DNA of 64,000 bases from Rhizobium etli 8C-3 (lineage in GTDB: Bacteria > Pseudomonadota > Alphaproteobacteria > Rhizobiales > Rhizobiaceae): assembly GCF_001908375.1 (NCBI RefSeq), contig NZ_CP017244.1:372001-436000 (forward strand), given 5' to 3'. Made by a program: the position numbers and the translations under genes. Within the stretch, counting starts at the first letter, position 1; the number at the start of each line of letters is the position of its first letter. The notes beneath the pieces were generated by a model that saw nothing but the letters and a program-made list of their open reading frames with translations, did no database searches and was not told the origin of the DNA. Of the stretch, positions 33,234 through 44,944 are shown in pieces.

Positions 33234-34532
33234 TTATCCTTGAGAGCATGCCCGTGGTAATCGGTCCGGCCGGTGAGCACTTTGGTATCCGTCGAGAACC
33301 GCCCGCACCGCATCGATCAGCAATTCCTGCGGTTCGAGCGGCTTTCCGGCGTACCTTGCAAAAATGGGCATATGCTGCCGGAAAAGAGGTGCGGGGATGA
33401 TCCGGCCGTCGAGAGCTTTTATGAGCCGGAAGGTGGCCGCTTCCGCCGCCGGGTGATTCCAGTAGTAGCGAATTCGATCGGAATAGGAATAGTGTCGCAG
33501 GGTGTGTCGCTTGGCCCGCGAACCGTGATAGTGGCCCTTCCAGTGACCGGGGTTCTCCCTCATCAGCCCGTCCATAACGGCCATGAGGTTTCGGCTCGGA
33601 TAACCGGGGATGGAGTCGCTTGCGATCAGGTCGAGTCCGTACAGTGCTTCTCGAAGTGCGAAGGTCAATTCCGGTCCGACCTTGAGGATGGCGAACCCGT
33701 CCTCGACGAGTTGTCGCAGCGCCTCCACGCCCTGAAAGTCAGTCGAATGTGCCTCATAGACAAGGGCGGGCTCCTCGTCGAGCAGCGCAGAAAGGGCTTG
33801 CGCTTTCGCCCGGTCGTAGACGATGACGTTTTCGTTGCCGAATTCGACTCCGGGCTGGACGACGAGCGCCAGCACGCGGTCGAAGGCCCTGGCGAGCCCC
33901 GCTTCGTGGAACTGCGTCCGATGCAGAGCAATTGTCTTGCGCGCCGCGTCCACGTGCGTCGGTTCGAGCGTGGTGATTAAATGATCCGCGCCGCCAGGCG
34001 GCGGTACTTCGGTGCCGATGACATAGACCGGTCGTTCACCGCCTGAAGAGGCAGCGCACCGTTCTGCCACAGCCGCCAGCCTCACCGCCCGCTCGGCGGT
34101 CGTGGCGTCGTCGAGCGCGACCGGTTCACCCGCGCAGCCCATGGACGTATCGAGATGGAGCTTGCAGAAGCCAGCCTCGACATAGGCGGCGATCATGTCT
34201 TCCGCTTTGGCCATGGCGACATCGGCAGGTTCCTCACGCCATGGATTTGGGCCAAGATGGTCGCCTCCAAGGATGACCTTGTCTCGCGGCAGACGCTCTT
34301 GGTCGGCAATCTGCTCCACCAGCGCCACAAAATCACGGGGCTTCAAGCCCGTGTAACCACCGAACTGATTGACCTGGTTGCAGGTCGCCTCGATCAATAC
34401 CGGACCATCGCACCCCACGGCCTGTCGTAGGGCAGCGCGGATCACGATGGGATGAGCCGAGCAAACGGAAGTGATGCCAGCCATGCCGCCCGTGCGTCGG
34501 CTGCGAGCCAGGTTGCCGAGCATGGACGTCAT
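33234..34532 (-). CDS. D-tagatose 6-phosphate 4-epimerase (PF08013, GatZ/KbaZ-like)
   Basis: 432 aa. The GatZ/KbaZ family features are clear: [39 protein letters not shown] with the metal-type histidine, and HLDTSMGC. In Agrobacterium a member of PF08013 next to a tagatose kinase was shown to epimerise tagatose 6-phosphate to fructose 6-phosphate (established there). No catalytic GatY aldolase is adjacent here, which favours the epimerase role over a GatYZ aldolase subunit. The start overlaps the kinase stop by 4 bases. Last gene of the four-gene minus-strand polyol operon. Confidence 0.88.
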   Translation of the reverse strand: MTSMLGNLARSRRTGGMAGITSVCSAHPIVIRAALRQAVGCDGPVLIEATCNQVNQFGGYTGLKPRDFVALVEQIADQERLPRDKVILGGDHLGPNPWREEPADVAMAKAEDMIAAYVEAGFCKLHLDTSMGCAGEPVALDDATTAERAVRLAAVAERCAASSGGERPVYVIGTEVPPPGGADHLITTLEPTHVDAARKTIALHRTQFHEAGLARAFDRVLALVVQPGVEFGNENVIVYDRAKAQALSALLDEEPALVYEAHSTDFQGVEALRQLVEDGFAILKVGPELTFALREALYGLDLIASDSIPGYPSRNLMAVMDGLMRENPGHWKGHYHGSRAKRHTLRHYSYSDRIRYYWNHPAAEAATFRLIKALDGRIIPAPLFRQHMPIFARYAGKPLEPQELLIDAVRAVLDGYQSAHRPDRLPRACSQG

Positions 34533-35512
34533 CGGCTGCGCCCCGGTGTCATGGCGATGAAGGCGTCAAGTTCGGCGCGGGTGCCGGCTCCCTCCATCGG
34601 TCCCTTGGCGGTAACATTGCGCGCGCCGGCGGCATTGGCATAGGTGAGCGCCTGTTCGATCGGCATACCGAGCCGGCGGCACGCGACATAGGCGCCGCCG
34701 AAGCAGTCTCCGGCGCCGGTCGGATCGATTTCTTCGACTGCGAAGGCCGGGCAGTCGATGCGTCTGCCGTCCCGCGTGAAGACGGTCGAACCCTTCGCGC
34801 CGCGCTTGAGTGCGACTTCGCTGGCGTTGCGGGCGAAGAGCGCACGCACCGCCTCGCTTTCGCCCGTAACGCCAGCCGCGACGAACAGCTCATCTCCAGA
34901 CGGAAGGATCAGGTCGGCGATATCGACAAGACTTGCGAAGCGGGCGCGCGTTTCGGATTGCCCGAGCAGTTCCTTGCGGACGTTCGGGTCGAAGGAGATG
35001 CTGCCGCCGCGAGCCTTGATCGCCGCAATCGCGTGTTCGATAATCTCGATGGTGCCGGATATGGCCAGCGCGGTTCCCATAACATGCAGATGGCCCGATC
35101 GGGCAATGAGCGCCCGCGCGGCGGCGCTAAGGTCGATCTGGGCGGCGGCGGATCTTGCTATGTTGAAAACGAAATCGCGCGTACCATCCGTGCGGTAGCG
35201 CACGAAGGCGCTGCCGGTTGGAAATTCCGCGCTGATCGAAATGGCCGAGACGTCGGCGCCGTCTGCACGTAACCGCGCGACATTGACGCGGCCGAAGTCG
35301 TCGTCGCCCACGCAGGCGATGATGCCGGCCGCACCGCCTATTCTGGCGCATTGATCGATAAATATCGCCGGAGCCCCGCTGGGGTAGGGGCCGATAAGAG
35401 TGATCGGCTCGAGAAAGCCCGTGCCGCGATCCGTTGCCATGATCTCGACGAGGATCTCGCCGATCGTTATCGTTGGTCCAAGGGCATCGGGAGCTAAGCC
35501 GTTCGATGTCAT
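34529..35512 (-). CDS. PfkB-family D-tagatose kinase
   Basis: 327 aa ribokinase-like enzyme. [10 protein letters not shown] opens the N-terminal lid region, [16 protein letters not shown] follows, and the catalytic [11 protein letters not shown] holds the GAGD anion hole and base. Because it is translationally coupled (ATGA overlaps) to a ROK regulator on one side and to the tagatose-6-phosphate epimerase on the other, D-tagatose kinase is the best call by analogy with the Agrobacterium galactitol/altritol pathway. Fructose, psicose or sorbose as substrate cannot be excluded. Confidence 0.85.
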   Translation of the reverse strand: MTSNGLAPDALGPTITIGEILVEIMATDRGTGFLEPITLIGPYPSGAPAIFIDQCARIGGAAGIIACVGDDDFGRVNVARLRADGADVSAISISAEFPTGSAFVRYRTDGTRDFVFNIARSAAAQIDLSAAARALIARSGHLHVMGTALAISGTIEIIEHAIAAIKARGGSISFDPNVRKELLGQSETRARFASLVDIADLILPSGDELFVAAGVTGESEAVRALFARNASEVALKRGAKGSTVFTRDGRRIDCPAFAVEEIDPTGAGDCFGGAYVACRRLGMPIEQALTYANAAGARNVTAKGPMEGAGTRAELDAFIAMTPGRSR

Positions 35513-36702
35513 GCAGCATCCTCGGCAGGGCGCGCGCTGTCGGCCAGGAGATAGCGCTGGTGAAGCATGCAGGCAGCGCCGAAGGCTGGCCCTACCGTCT
35601 CATCGTCGTTTGTTTCGATCAAAGGCAGCGGAAAGCTTTCCTCCTGCATGGAGCGAATGTGATGCAGCACGCGCGCCGCCATCAGCGGATAGAGCGCGGC
35701 GACCGAACCGCCAAGCACGATCCTGTCGGCATCGATGATCCTGCAGGCCTGGATCAGGCCGTAAGCCAGCGCACGGGCCCAGTCTTCTGCTATGGCGACG
35801 GCGCCGGGAACGCGATCGCGCACATCGGTCAGAAAAGTAGCGAAGTTCGGTTCCGGCTGCCTCGAGACGGAACGATAGATGCTCAGGATGCACTCCAGAC
35901 CAAGGACGCTTTCAAGGCTGCGGCCGGGCGCATCGGCACCATCGATGCGCAGATGCCCGATTTCCCCGGCCAGTCCCCGCGCGCCGCGAAGAACGGTTCC
36001 GTCGACGACGATACCACCGCCCACGCCACTTTCCATCACGAGATAGAGCGTGACTCCCGAATGGACCTCCCGAGCGCCGTAGCTTGCGCCGGTCGCAAAG
36101 GCGTTTGCATCATTCTCCACCATGATCGGCAGTTGTGCCGGCACGGCCGCACGCACGAGATCGGCGAGCTGTATGTTCTGCCAGCCGAGCAGGGGAGCGG
36201 TGTTGATCAACCCCTTTCGGTCCATTTGCGCCGGCACGGCGATGCCGAGCCCCTCGCAGCGGCCGCGATGTTCGGCCGGCAATGTCTCGAAGGCAATCGC
36301 GACGGCGCGCGAAACGGCAGCCTCGACATCGACGGACGGGCCGTCGAAGGGCTCCATGCGGTTGTTGACGATGCGGCAGGCGAGATCGACCTCGACCACC
36401 GTGATGTGTTCGACGCCGATCTCGATGCCGAGAAAATAGGCGGCGCCGGGCATAAGTTCGAGCATGATGCCCGGCCGCCCGGCGTGGGTCGCCTGTGCCT
36501 GCTCGGCGGTTCCCACCTCGCGGACGAGGCCATCGGCGGTGAGGCCGGCAATGATATGGCCGGACGAGGAGCGATTGAGGCCTAAAATGCGAGCGAGCTC
36601 CGCCCGACTCAAGCGCCCGTGACGATAGAGCGCCCGCATCGCTGCGAGTTCATTGCGCTGGCGGATTCCGCTCGCAGGCGCGATCGAACCCATTTCATTC
36701 AC
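35509..36702 (-). CDS. ROK-family transcriptional regulator (NagC/XylR type)
   Basis: About 397 aa. Winged helix near the N-terminus with [20 protein letters not shown], followed by a ROK sugar-kinase-like domain ([17 protein letters not shown], then [13 protein letters not shown]). The usual zinc motif CxCGxxGCxE is not conserved; the region reads [16 protein letters not shown], so metal binding is probably lost. GTG at 36702 follows AGGAG with 8-base spacing. It is embedded in the polyol operon between the 3-epimerase and kinase genes and is the probable repressor of one or both divergent operons. Confidence 0.88.
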   Translation of the reverse strand: MNEMGSIAPASGIRQRNELAAMRALYRHGRLSRAELARILGLNRSSSGHIIAGLTADGLVREVGTAEQAQATHAGRPGIMLELMPGAAYFLGIEIGVEHITVVEVDLACRIVNNRMEPFDGPSVDVEAAVSRAVAIAFETLPAEHRGRCEGLGIAVPAQMDRKGLINTAPLLGWQNIQLADLVRAAVPAQLPIMVENDANAFATGASYGAREVHSGVTLYLVMESGVGGGIVVDGTVLRGARGLAGEIGHLRIDGADAPGRSLESVLGLECILSIYRSVSRQPEPNFATFLTDVRDRVPGAVAIAEDWARALAYGLIQACRIIDADRIVLGGSVAALYPLMAARVLHHIRSMQEESFPLPLIETNDDETVGPAFGAACMLHQRYLLADSARPAEDAA

Positions 36703-36787
36703 GGACGGTTCTCCTTGCCTTTCTTTTCGGAACACCGATTACGACGCCTCGGTATTTAGGGATCTGCCTTGCCTCCATCTTTCGCCG

Positions 36788-37672
36788 TCACGGCCGCGCA
36801 ACGGTCGCGCGACGGCGTTTCGCCTCGTCCAACTTGAGATCGATGAATTGCTTTGCATGCTGCGCGAGCGGCAGGTTTTCACTCCAGGTGTCGCGCCAGA
36901 TCGCGCAGGCAAGCGACAGACCTTCGTCGACGACGGCGCCGGAGAAGGATTCGAAGGTGATGTCGCGCTGGTAGTCGATGTCAAGCAATGCGTCGAACAC
37001 CCGATCGAAATTGATGACGCCGTCGCCGAGATAGCCGCGATTGCTTTCGCCAATATGAAAATAGCCGATCTTGTCGCCCGCAAGCCTGATGGCCGCCGCC
37101 GGGTTCGCTTCCTCGATGTTCATGTGGAATGTGTCGAGGTGCAGCCGCACATGCTGCGAGCCTACCTGCTCGATGAAGGCGAGGCCCTGGGCGGTGGTGT
37201 TGAGAAGATTGGTCTCGAAGCGGTTCACCACTTCGAGAACAAGGTCGATCCCTGCAGACTGGGCAAGGTCGGCCGTCCTGGCGATCGCCGCGACACTATT
37301 GTCCCATCCTTTTTTGGTGGGCATGCGGGAGTATTTCGTGTGGGCGGAATAAAGGATGCCACCGAGCTTTGTCCCGCCGATGTCGCGCACGGCGCGCACG
37401 GCGTCGGCCAGCATGTCTTCGCCCGCTCGCACCGCCTGCCCGTCTTCGCTCGAAACGTCATGGGTGACCGGAAGGCCCATGGTGACGGCGATGTCGAGGC
37501 TAAGCGCGGCAGCTCGCCTTGACAGTGCATCGAGATCGAATTTCTCTGGTCGCAGATAGGCGAACTCAATCAGGTTGTAACCGCAGGAGGCGGATTTCTC
37601 CATTGCTTCCTCGAGCATCGACTGGGTTTGTCCGCCCGTCCAAACGAAGGAATGAATACCCAACCGGCCCAT
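36788..37672 (-). CDS. Ketose 3-epimerase (D-tagatose/D-psicose 3-epimerase family)
   Basis: 294 aa TIM-barrel enzyme. All four residues of the DTEase/DPEase active site are visible: E147 in LEVVNRFETN, D180 in LHLDTFHMNIEE, H206 in YFHIGES and E241 in TFESF. These bind Mn and move a proton at C3, for example tagatose to sorbose or fructose to psicose. Start is at the ATG after GGAGGGGAGAC; the frame is open to 37765 but that part covers the operator-like palindrome. First gene of the minus-strand polyol operon, divergent from the AraC regulator. Confidence 0.92.
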   Translation of the reverse strand: MGRLGIHSFVWTGGQTQSMLEEAMEKSASCGYNLIEFAYLRPEKFDLDALSRRAAALSLDIAVTMGLPVTHDVSSEDGQAVRAGEDMLADAVRAVRDIGGTKLGGILYSAHTKYSRMPTKKGWDNSVAAIARTADLAQSAGIDLVLEVVNRFETNLLNTTAQGLAFIEQVGSQHVRLHLDTFHMNIEEANPAAAIRLAGDKIGYFHIGESNRGYLGDGVINFDRVFDALLDIDYQRDITFESFSGAVVDEGLSLACAIWRDTWSENLPLAQHAKQFIDLKLDEAKRRRATVARP

Positions 37673-37691
37673 GTCTCCCCTCCAAAAGGTA

Positions 37692-37708
37692 TGTTGCATT
37701 GTGCAACA
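37692..37708. promoter_or_regulatory. Operator-like palindrome in the divergent polyol promoter region
   Basis: TGTTGCATTGTGCAACA, two perfect 7-base arms around a 3-base centre, about 20 bases upstream of the 3-epimerase start. Its position at the expected transcription start and its symmetry suggest a repressor site, most likely for the ROK regulator encoded in the operon. Confidence 0.6.
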
Positions 37709-37858
37709 AATAAAACTTCGACTGCGTCTGTCAAGCGGATTTGAACATCCGTGCTGCTCGAGCATTCGATGCCGATATGAGCAAATGCCTTATTATGCCC
37801 GGAAATGTCCCAAGAGACGCGCACGAGCGCGGCAAACCTTGGGGTCGTGAGATTGGTA

Positions 37859-37886
37859 TTGACAGCCTTTCCAAATGAACTAATTT
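37859..37886 (+). promoter_or_regulatory. Predicted sigma-70 promoter of the AraC regulator
   Basis: A perfect TTGACA (37859-37864), 16-base spacer and TAATTT (37881-37886). It would give the AraC mRNA a leader of about 190 bases. Confidence 0.5.
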
Positions 37887-38080
37887 GTTTTTTAGGGCAA
37901 CATATAAGGCGCAAACCAGCGCCAAACGGAAGGCGGACGTGCAGGGTGATCCAAAGGCGCTCGCTTGCTTTTAAGCTGCGACTGGCCCAAGGAGCCGAAC
38001 GACGAGAAGCTCTTTTGGCGTGCATGCCGACATGGCCCGCCTGGGAACCACGACCTGCCTGTCGGGAGGAGGTTATTTCC

Positions 38081-39031
38081 ATGAAAGCCGATTTGCGGAT
38101 CGTACCCGATTTCGAGATGATCATCTGCCCGCCAGCAGAATCCTTTCGCTGGAACATGCATGACTACCCTTATTTCCGGGCGAAGTGGCACTACCATCCT
38201 GAATACGAACTGCATCTCACCCGCACGACTTCGGGCGTTATGATGGTGGGCGACTATATCGGCGAGTTCGAGCCTGGCTGCCTGGTACTGACTGGTCCGA
38301 ACGTGCCGCACAATTGGGTCAGCGACATCGAGCCCGGCAAGCTGATCCGCAACCGCGATGTGCTGATCCAGTTCACGCCCGAATGGGCCGATCGCGTAGG
38401 CTCATTTTGTCCCGAGCTTGGGACGATTAAGCCGCTTTATGAAGATGCGGTCTACGGCGTGCAGTTCTTGGGCGCAACTGCGCTCGAAGGCCGGCGGCTG
38501 CTCGCGCAGGTGGGCTCCGCCCACGGCGCCGAGCGTGTAGTGCTCTTCCTGCAGCTGATGATCGCGCTGGCACGCAATCCCGCCGAGCGGCGCAGGCTGT
38601 CGCGGCTGGCGCCAGCCTCTTTTCAGATGGATCTGCCCCATGAACTTGATGTCGCAATGCGTTATGTGCTGGAGCACTACAGCGACGACATCGACCTTGC
38701 CTCGGTCGCAAAGGTCTGCGGTCTCGAGCCGCAGGCCTTCTCGCGCTTTTTCAAGCGCCAGACCGGTCACACCTTCGCGCGCTACGTCATCCTTGCGCGC
38801 ATTTATGCCGCCTGCTCATTGCTCACCCAGACCTACCGTCCGATCACCGAGATCTGCTTTGAGGTCGGGTTCAACAACATTGCCAATTTCAACAGGCAGT
38901 TCTTCAAGATCTGCGGGCGCACACCCTCGGATTACCGGCGCAACGCACACAAGATCGGAACGCAGGCGCGAAGCGATCCCTTCCGGGAAATCCGCGCCTA
39001 TTCGGCCGTCGCAGTCGGCGAAAAAGTATAG
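38081..39031 (+). CDS. AraC-family transcriptional regulator of the polyol locus
   Basis: 316 aa. The N-terminal 130 residues form a cupin-like sensing domain (AKWHYHPEYELHLT, then EFEPGCLVLTGPNVPHNW), and the C-terminal 100 are two AraC helix-turn-helix motifs (LASVAKVCGLEPQAFSRFFK and ITEICFEVGFNNIANFNRQF). The ATG at 38081 follows GGGAGGAGG; a longer frame from 37805 is not needed. It lies between the two divergent polyol operons, 238 bp before the binding-protein gene, and is the likely activator responding to a polyol or ketose. Confidence 0.92.
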   Translation: MKADLRIVPDFEMIICPPAESFRWNMHDYPYFRAKWHYHPEYELHLTRTTSGVMMVGDYIGEFEPGCLVLTGPNVPHNWVSDIEPGKLIRNRDVLIQFTPEWADRVGSFCPELGTIKPLYEDAVYGVQFLGATALEGRRLLAQVGSAHGAERVVLFLQLMIALARNPAERRRLSRLAPASFQMDLPHELDVAMRYVLEHYSDDIDLASVAKVCGLEPQAFSRFFKRQTGHTFARYVILARIYAACSLLTQTYRPITEICFEVGFNNIANFNRQFFKICGRTPSDYRRNAHKIGTQARSDPFREIRAYSAVAVGEKV

Positions 39032-39269
39032 GTCGCCAGCAAACCACGCGTGGCGGAGCAAAAGGCCGCACACTAAGCTCTTCCCACGCCAATAGGAACG
39101 AAGCCGGGAAAAAAGCCCACAGGCCGCGATCCTGCAAAGGCGAACCGTATCTGGAAGCCGGGAGGAGCCGAGCTGCCGGAACCTGGGAGGAGCCGACATC
39201 TGTCGGTCGTGGGAACGTACTTGCCGGCCAGCGCCCGCAAGTGGTGCAAAGGCACAAGGAGGAGGAATT

Positions 39270-40703
39270 ATGATCAGGAAAAGTGGAATTGGGATCGCCG
39301 CGCTTGCGATCGGTGTTCTTACCAGCGTAATACCCGCAAAGGCCGATTTCTGGTCGGATGCCGGCGCGAAGTACAAGGGGGTCGTCCTGCACGGCGTGAC
39401 CGAAAGCACGCCGCCGTCCAACTACATCAAGGACGTGCTTGCGCCGGAATTCGAAAAGAAGACAGGCATCAAGGTCCAGATCGAGACCACCTCCTGGGAC
39501 CAGATGTACGACAAGGCCATCAAGGACATGGAAGCCAAGACCGGCATCTATGACATGGTCTATATCGAGCAGGACATCATCTATGCCTATCTGGCGCGAA
39601 ACTTCCTGATCGACATTTCGAAAGCGCTGAAGGACGATCCGTCGCTGAAGGCGCCGGAATTCGACGAAACCCATTTCACGACATTCGCCAACTACTTCAA
39701 GAATGCCGAGGGCAATCTCTTCGGCATTCCGATGGAAGCCTTCATCAAGGTTTATCTCTATCGCACCGACCTCTTCAACGATCCAAAAATCCAGGAAGCC
39801 TTCAAGAAGGAGACCGGCAAGGCCCTGGCTCCGGCCAAGACCCATGAGGAATATACGCAGATTGCTGAGTTCTTCACCAAGTACGGCAAGGACAACGGTT
39901 TGGAGCTCTGGGGAACGACGGCCCAGGCGCATACCGGTCACCCGGCCTCCTGGTATGAATTCTTCGAGTCGATCGCTCCGACATTCGGCGTCTACAACTG
40001 GGGTATCGACGCCAGCAACAATTATGCCGCCTCCGTGAAGAATGGCGGCCAGATGAACAGCGACAAGGCCAAGGCTGCCATCAAGTACTGGCTGCATCTG
40101 CGCGACATCGCTCCGCCTGAATCTGCTGCTTCAACCTGGACGGAAGTCGGGACGACATTTGCCGCCGGCCGCGTCGCGCAGGGCCTGGTTTATGGCGAGA
40201 ACGCCGCCTGGATCGCCTCTGATGCAGAAAAGTCCAAGGTCGTCGGCAATGTGGGCGTCGCGCTTCCGCCCACCGAAGCCGATGTCCTCAAGGAGGTCGA
40301 GGGCGGCAAGGGCTATCTCGGCTACTATGACGGCGGTGCCTTCGGCTTGCCGATCACATCGAAGAACAAGGAAGCGGCCTTGCTCTTCCTGCAGTTCATT
40401 GGCCAGGATTCGGTTCAGCCCGACTGGGCGATTGCCGCACCCCGCATCACCAATACCTCGACCTATGATGATCCCAAGGTCCTCGACATGGATAAGAAGC
40501 TGAATGGCTACTACACCATGCTCAAGGACCAGGGAAAGCTCTTCGCCGGGGCGCCGCCTTTCCCCTTCCATGCGCAGGTTCGTGAAGCCACGGCGCCGAT
40601 CTTCTACAAGATCCTCCTGGGCGAAGTAGGTCCCGATGAAGGCCTCGACCAGATGGCTGAGGCGGCCGAAACAGAGCTGAAGAATCTCGGCTATCGCAAA
40701 TAA
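39270..40703 (+). CDS. Polyol/sugar ABC transporter substrate-binding protein
   Basis: 477 aa with a signal peptide of about 25 residues ([20 protein letters not shown], cleavage after AKA). It belongs to the MalE-like receptors for polyols and sugars: [58 protein letters not shown] very strong AAGGAGGAGG precedes the ATG. Ligand is inferred from context to be a hexitol or pentitol such as galactitol, altritol, allitol or ribitol. First gene of the ten-gene plus-strand polyol operon; a long hairpin follows the stop, consistent with excess receptor synthesis. Confidence 0.9.
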   Translation: MIRKSGIGIAALAIGVLTSVIPAKADFWSDAGAKYKGVVLHGVTESTPPSNYIKDVLAPEFEKKTGIKVQIETTSWDQMYDKAIKDMEAKTGIYDMVYIEQDIIYAYLARNFLIDISKALKDDPSLKAPEFDETHFTTFANYFKNAEGNLFGIPMEAFIKVYLYRTDLFNDPKIQEAFKKETGKALAPAKTHEEYTQIAEFFTKYGKDNGLELWGTTAQAHTGHPASWYEFFESIAPTFGVYNWGIDASNNYAASVKNGGQMNSDKAKAAIKYWLHLRDIAPPESAASTWTEVGTTFAAGRVAQGLVYGENAAWIASDAEKSKVVGNVGVALPPTEADVLKEVEGGKGYLGYYDGGAFGLPITSKNKEAALLFLQFIGQDSVQPDWAIAAPRITNTSTYDDPKVLDMDKKLNGYYTMLKDQGKLFAGAPPFPFHAQVREATAPIFYKILLGEVGPDEGLDQMAEAAETELKNLGYRK

Positions 40704-40716
40704 CACCGACAAGTGC

Positions 40717-40759
40717 CTGCGTCCGGGTGGCCCCTCCCAGGACCGCCACCCGGGCGCAG
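40717..40759 (+). promoter_or_regulatory. Long intercistronic stem-loop after the binding-protein gene
   Basis: CTGCGTCCGGGTGGC (40717-40731) pairs with GCCACCCGGGCGCAG (40745-40759), a 15-bp stem with one G-U pair and a 13-base loop. No T-run follows, so it most likely stabilises the upstream mRNA end or partly attenuates transcription into the permease genes. Confidence 0.75.
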
Positions 40760-40814
40760 TTGCCCTTGGTGCAGGCTGTCGATCTGCGCGAACTTCTTTC
40801 GGGAGCACGAATTC

Positions 40815-41696
40815 ATGCGTTCAAACACGGTCGGTTGGCTGATGCTCGCCCCGACGATCGCAATCCTTGGCGTCTTCGGCATCATCCCTTTCTTATACGT
40901 GCTTTACGTGGCATTCCACCAGTGGAACCCGTTTGGCGCCAGCCCCGACATGATCTACAACGGCGCCAACAATTTTCGCCGTCTGGTCTTCGACGCCGAA
41001 TTCCTGACCTCCATCGCCTTCACCATGAAGTTCGCATTCTTTGCGGTACTGAGCGAGATCGCGCTGGGCTATCTCCTCGCCCAGCTCTTCATGAAGGAGT
41101 TTCCCGGACGTGGCTTCTTCCGCACGATCCACACACTGCCCCTGATCGTCGCGCCCATCGTCGTCGGCTCGGTCTGGCGTCTGATGACGACGCCCAGCAT
41201 CGGCATCATCCCCTATCTCCTGAGAAACTGGTTCGGCTATGATCTCAACATCGGCCGTGACGCCACCACCGCTTTCACCCTGACCGTCATCATGGACATC
41301 TGGCACTGGACGCCGCTGGTGACGCTGACACTGCTTGCCGCACTGCTCGCCCTGCCCAAAGAGCCGTTCGAACAGGCGCAGATCGATGGCGCCAACCGCC
41401 GCCAGATCTTTTGGCACGTCACACTGCCGATGATCCGACCGGCTATCCTCGCAACGGTCTTCATCCGGTTGATGGACGCGCTGCGCACTGTCGACGAAGT
41501 CTGGATGCTGACATCGGGCGGGCCGGGGGCGGCAACCCGTTATGTCGGTCTGCACATCTGGAAGATCGTCTTCCCAAAGACCGACTACGGCTATGGCGCC
41601 GCGATCTCGGTGATCGTCCTCTACCTAACCCTGGTGATGTGCTGGCTGCTCTATGTCGCCCTCGTGGCTCGACGCCAACGCAAAAGGACATTCTGA
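40815..41696 (+). CDS. Polyol ABC transporter permease 1
   Basis: 293 aa, six membrane segments. The EAA loop [20 protein letters not shown] marks the ATPase contact, and [20 protein letters not shown] is the first membrane segment. The ATG at 40815 follows GGGAG at about 10 bases; the upstream part of the open frame covers the hairpin and is non-coding. Its stop shares a base pair overlap with the next permease start (TGATG). It forms the channel with permease 2. Confidence 0.92.
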   Translation: MRSNTVGWLMLAPTIAILGVFGIIPFLYVLYVAFHQWNPFGASPDMIYNGANNFRRLVFDAEFLTSIAFTMKFAFFAVLSEIALGYLLAQLFMKEFPGRGFFRTIHTLPLIVAPIVVGSVWRLMTTPSIGIIPYLLRNWFGYDLNIGRDATTAFTLTVIMDIWHWTPLVTLTLLAALLALPKEPFEQAQIDGANRRQIFWHVTLPMIRPAILATVFIRLMDALRTVDEVWMLTSGGPGAATRYVGLHIWKIVFPKTDYGYGAAISVIVLYLTLVMCWLLYVALVARRQRKRTF

Positions 41697-42532
41697 TGCA
41701 GGGCCGCAATCCCCTTCTTTACATGGCGCTTTGGCTGTTCCTCAGTCTGTTGACGCTTTTCCCGATCTATTGGCTTTTCGTCATTTCGGTGAAGCCGGCA
41801 GTCGATCTGTTCACGACACCGAGCCTGTTCCTCGACGCGATCTACTGGAAGAACTACGTCAACGTCTTGGGCAATGAGACGCTGCGCGGCTACATGCTCA
41901 ATTCGATGATCATATCCAGCGGCAACGCCGTGCTGGTCACCGTGCTGGCCTTCATGGCTTGTTATGCGCTCTCGCGCTTCGACCTCGCAGGCAAGGAGAA
42001 CATCTTCTTCTGGACGATCACCAACCGCATGGCGCCGGCGGCGGTGTTCTTGCTGCCGTTTTTCCTGCTCTTCACCCAGATCATCACCTTCGGCGACTGG
42101 AAGCTTTACGACACCAAAATCGGGATGATCCTGCTTTATTGCACGTTCAACCTGCCTTTCGCGATCTGGACGCTGAGGCCTACCATCGACGGAATTCCTA
42201 AAGAGCTCGACGAGGCCGCGACCGTCGATGGTGCCTCGACGTGGCAGGTTATCCACGAAGTCATCTTCCCGCTTGCACGGCCAGGTCTTGCCGTCACGCT
42301 GATCCTCACCTGGGTCTTCGCCTGGAACGAGTTCCTGCTCGCCGCGACCCTGACCAGCTTCAACGCGCGCACCATCACCACAGGACTTTCGGAATATGTG
42401 ACGACAACGGGAACCGAATGGGGGGCGATGGCGGCGATCGCCGTGATCACGCTCATCCCCGCGCTCATCATATTCGCAGTGGTTCAGCGGCATATCGTGG
42501 CGGGTCTCACCTTCGGCGCAGTCAAGGAGTAG
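41696..42532 (+). CDS. Polyol ABC transporter permease 2
   Basis: 278 aa, six membrane segments. EAA loop [20 protein letters not shown], and the standard C-terminus [17 protein letters not shown] of MalG/UgpE-like permeases. Start overlaps the stop of permease 1 by one base. Pairs with permease 1 and the downstream ATPase. Confidence 0.92.
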   Translation: MQGRNPLLYMALWLFLSLLTLFPIYWLFVISVKPAVDLFTTPSLFLDAIYWKNYVNVLGNETLRGYMLNSMIISSGNAVLVTVLAFMACYALSRFDLAGKENIFFWTITNRMAPAAVFLLPFFLLFTQIITFGDWKLYDTKIGMILLYCTFNLPFAIWTLRPTIDGIPKELDEAATVDGASTWQVIHEVIFPLARPGLAVTLILTWVFAWNEFLLAATLTSFNARTITTGLSEYVTTTGTEWGAMAAIAVITLIPALIIFAVVQRHIVAGLTFGAVKE

Positions 42533-42536
42533 AGCG

Positions 42537-42776
42537 ATGCAGGAGCCATTTGACCCCGGACAGATCGATTCCGAACCGGAAGTGGCGGGCCGCAAATCCG
42601 AGCGGAGAGGCTTCCTGCCGATCACCACCAACTGGTTCGACCGCGTCTTCGTCGGCATCTACCTGTTCGTGGCGCTCGAACTCTTCTGGATGCGGTTCCT
42701 CGAACAATCGATTCCGCTGACGGTCTGCCACGTCCTGGCCATCGCGCTCGCAGTCCTGATCGTATGGCGCGGCTGA
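42537..42776 (+). CDS. DUF2160-like small membrane protein of the polyol transporter
   Basis: 79 aa with two membrane segments after a hydrophilic N-terminus. The stretch RRGFLPITTNWFDRVFVGIY matches the pattern RRGFLPIATT-x-x-DR that I associate with DUF2160 proteins encoded with glycerol and polyol ABC transporters. It begins 4 bp after permease 2 and is followed by the dehydrogenase gene, so it is part of the operon. Probably an accessory membrane subunit; its mechanism is unknown. Confidence 0.75.
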   Translation: MQEPFDPGQIDSEPEVAGRKSERRGFLPITTNWFDRVFVGIYLFVALELFWMRFLEQSIPLTVCHVLAIALAVLIVWRG

Positions 42777-42804
42777 TGCTTCTTGAGAAAATAGGACAGA
42801 GACA

Positions 42805-43848
42805 ATGAAAGCACTGGTACTGGAAGAGAAGATGAAGCTGTCGCTGCGCGATTTCCCGATCGAGCGTGACGAGGTGCTCGGCCCACGCGACGCTCGCATC
42901 AAGCTTCACACCGTCGGCATCTGTGGCTCCGACGTCCATTACTATACACATGGCGGCACCGGTATCTTCCAGGTGAAGGCGCCGATGATCCTCGGCCACG
43001 AGGCGTCTGGCACGGTGATCGAAACCGGAGCCGAGGTCACCTCGCTCAAGGTCGGCGACCGGGTCTGTATGGAGCCGGGCATTCCCGATTCCAACAGCCG
43101 CGCCGCGCGCCTGGGGCTCTATAATATTGATCCGGCAGTCCGCTTCTGGGCGACGCCGCCCATCCATGGCGTACTCAGGCCGACGGTCGTCCACCCGGCC
43201 GATTTCACCTACAAACTGCCCGACAACGTGTCTTTCGCCGAAGCCGCCATGGTCGAGCCGCTGGCTGTGGGTGTGCATGCCGCCACCAAGGCGCAGGTCA
43301 GGCCGGGCGACATAGCCTTGGTGATCGGCGCTGGTCCGATCGGCCTGGTGACAGCGTTGTCGGCTGTCGCGGCCGGCTGCGCGCGGGTGTTCGTGAGCGA
43401 CATCGATGACGCAAAGCTGGAGCTTGCCGCCAAGCTCGGTCCGATCTCACCGGTCAACGTCTTGCGGCAGGAACTGGCCAGGGAGATCCTTTCCGCCACC
43501 GGCGGCTGGGGGGTTGAGATCGTTTTCGAGTGCTCCGGCCATCCCGCAGGCGCCGAGGGCGTATTCGACCCGCTGGCACCTGGCGGTCGTGTGGTCTTCA
43601 TCGGCTCGCAGGTCCATCCGATCCACTACGACGTCGGCAAGGCGATGGTGCGGGAGGCGCGCGTGGAGCATGTCTTTCGCTATGCCCATGTCTTTCCGCG
43701 TTGCGTGGCCATGCTGTCATCAGGCGCGATCGACGTGAAGCCGCTCATCACCCGTACATTCGATTTCGACGAGAGCGTCCGTGCTTTCGAGATCGCGGCT
43801 TCCGCTGCGAAGGGCGAAGTCAAGATGCAGATCGCACTGCCGCAATAG
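42805..43848 (+). CDS. Medium-chain polyol dehydrogenase (sorbitol/xylitol/altritol dehydrogenase-like)
   Basis: 347 aa, PF00107/PF08240. Catalytic zinc ligands C40, H65 and E66 are present ([18 protein letters not shown]). The NAD fold has [15 protein letters not shown]. The lobe that usually carries four structural-zinc cysteines reads [16 protein letters not shown], so the structural zinc is lost, as in several sorbitol and xylitol dehydrogenases. In Agrobacterium a PF00107 enzyme in an equivalent locus oxidises D-altritol to D-tagatose; the same role is possible here, as is xylitol or sorbitol oxidation. Confidence 0.88.
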   Translation: MKALVLEEKMKLSLRDFPIERDEVLGPRDARIKLHTVGICGSDVHYYTHGGTGIFQVKAPMILGHEASGTVIETGAEVTSLKVGDRVCMEPGIPDSNSRAARLGLYNIDPAVRFWATPPIHGVLRPTVVHPADFTYKLPDNVSFAEAAMVEPLAVGVHAATKAQVRPGDIALVIGAGPIGLVTALSAVAAGCARVFVSDIDDAKLELAAKLGPISPVNVLRQELAREILSATGGWGVEIVFECSGHPAGAEGVFDPLAPGGRVVFIGSQVHPIHYDVGKAMVREARVEHVFRYAHVFPRCVAMLSSGAIDVKPLITRTFDFDESVRAFEIAASAAKGEVKMQIALPQ

Positions 43849-43858
43849 AGGAACTCAT

Positions 43859-44920
<1,062 letters not shown>

Positions 44921-44944
44921 TTCTGCATGGTCACGGAGCGAGAT

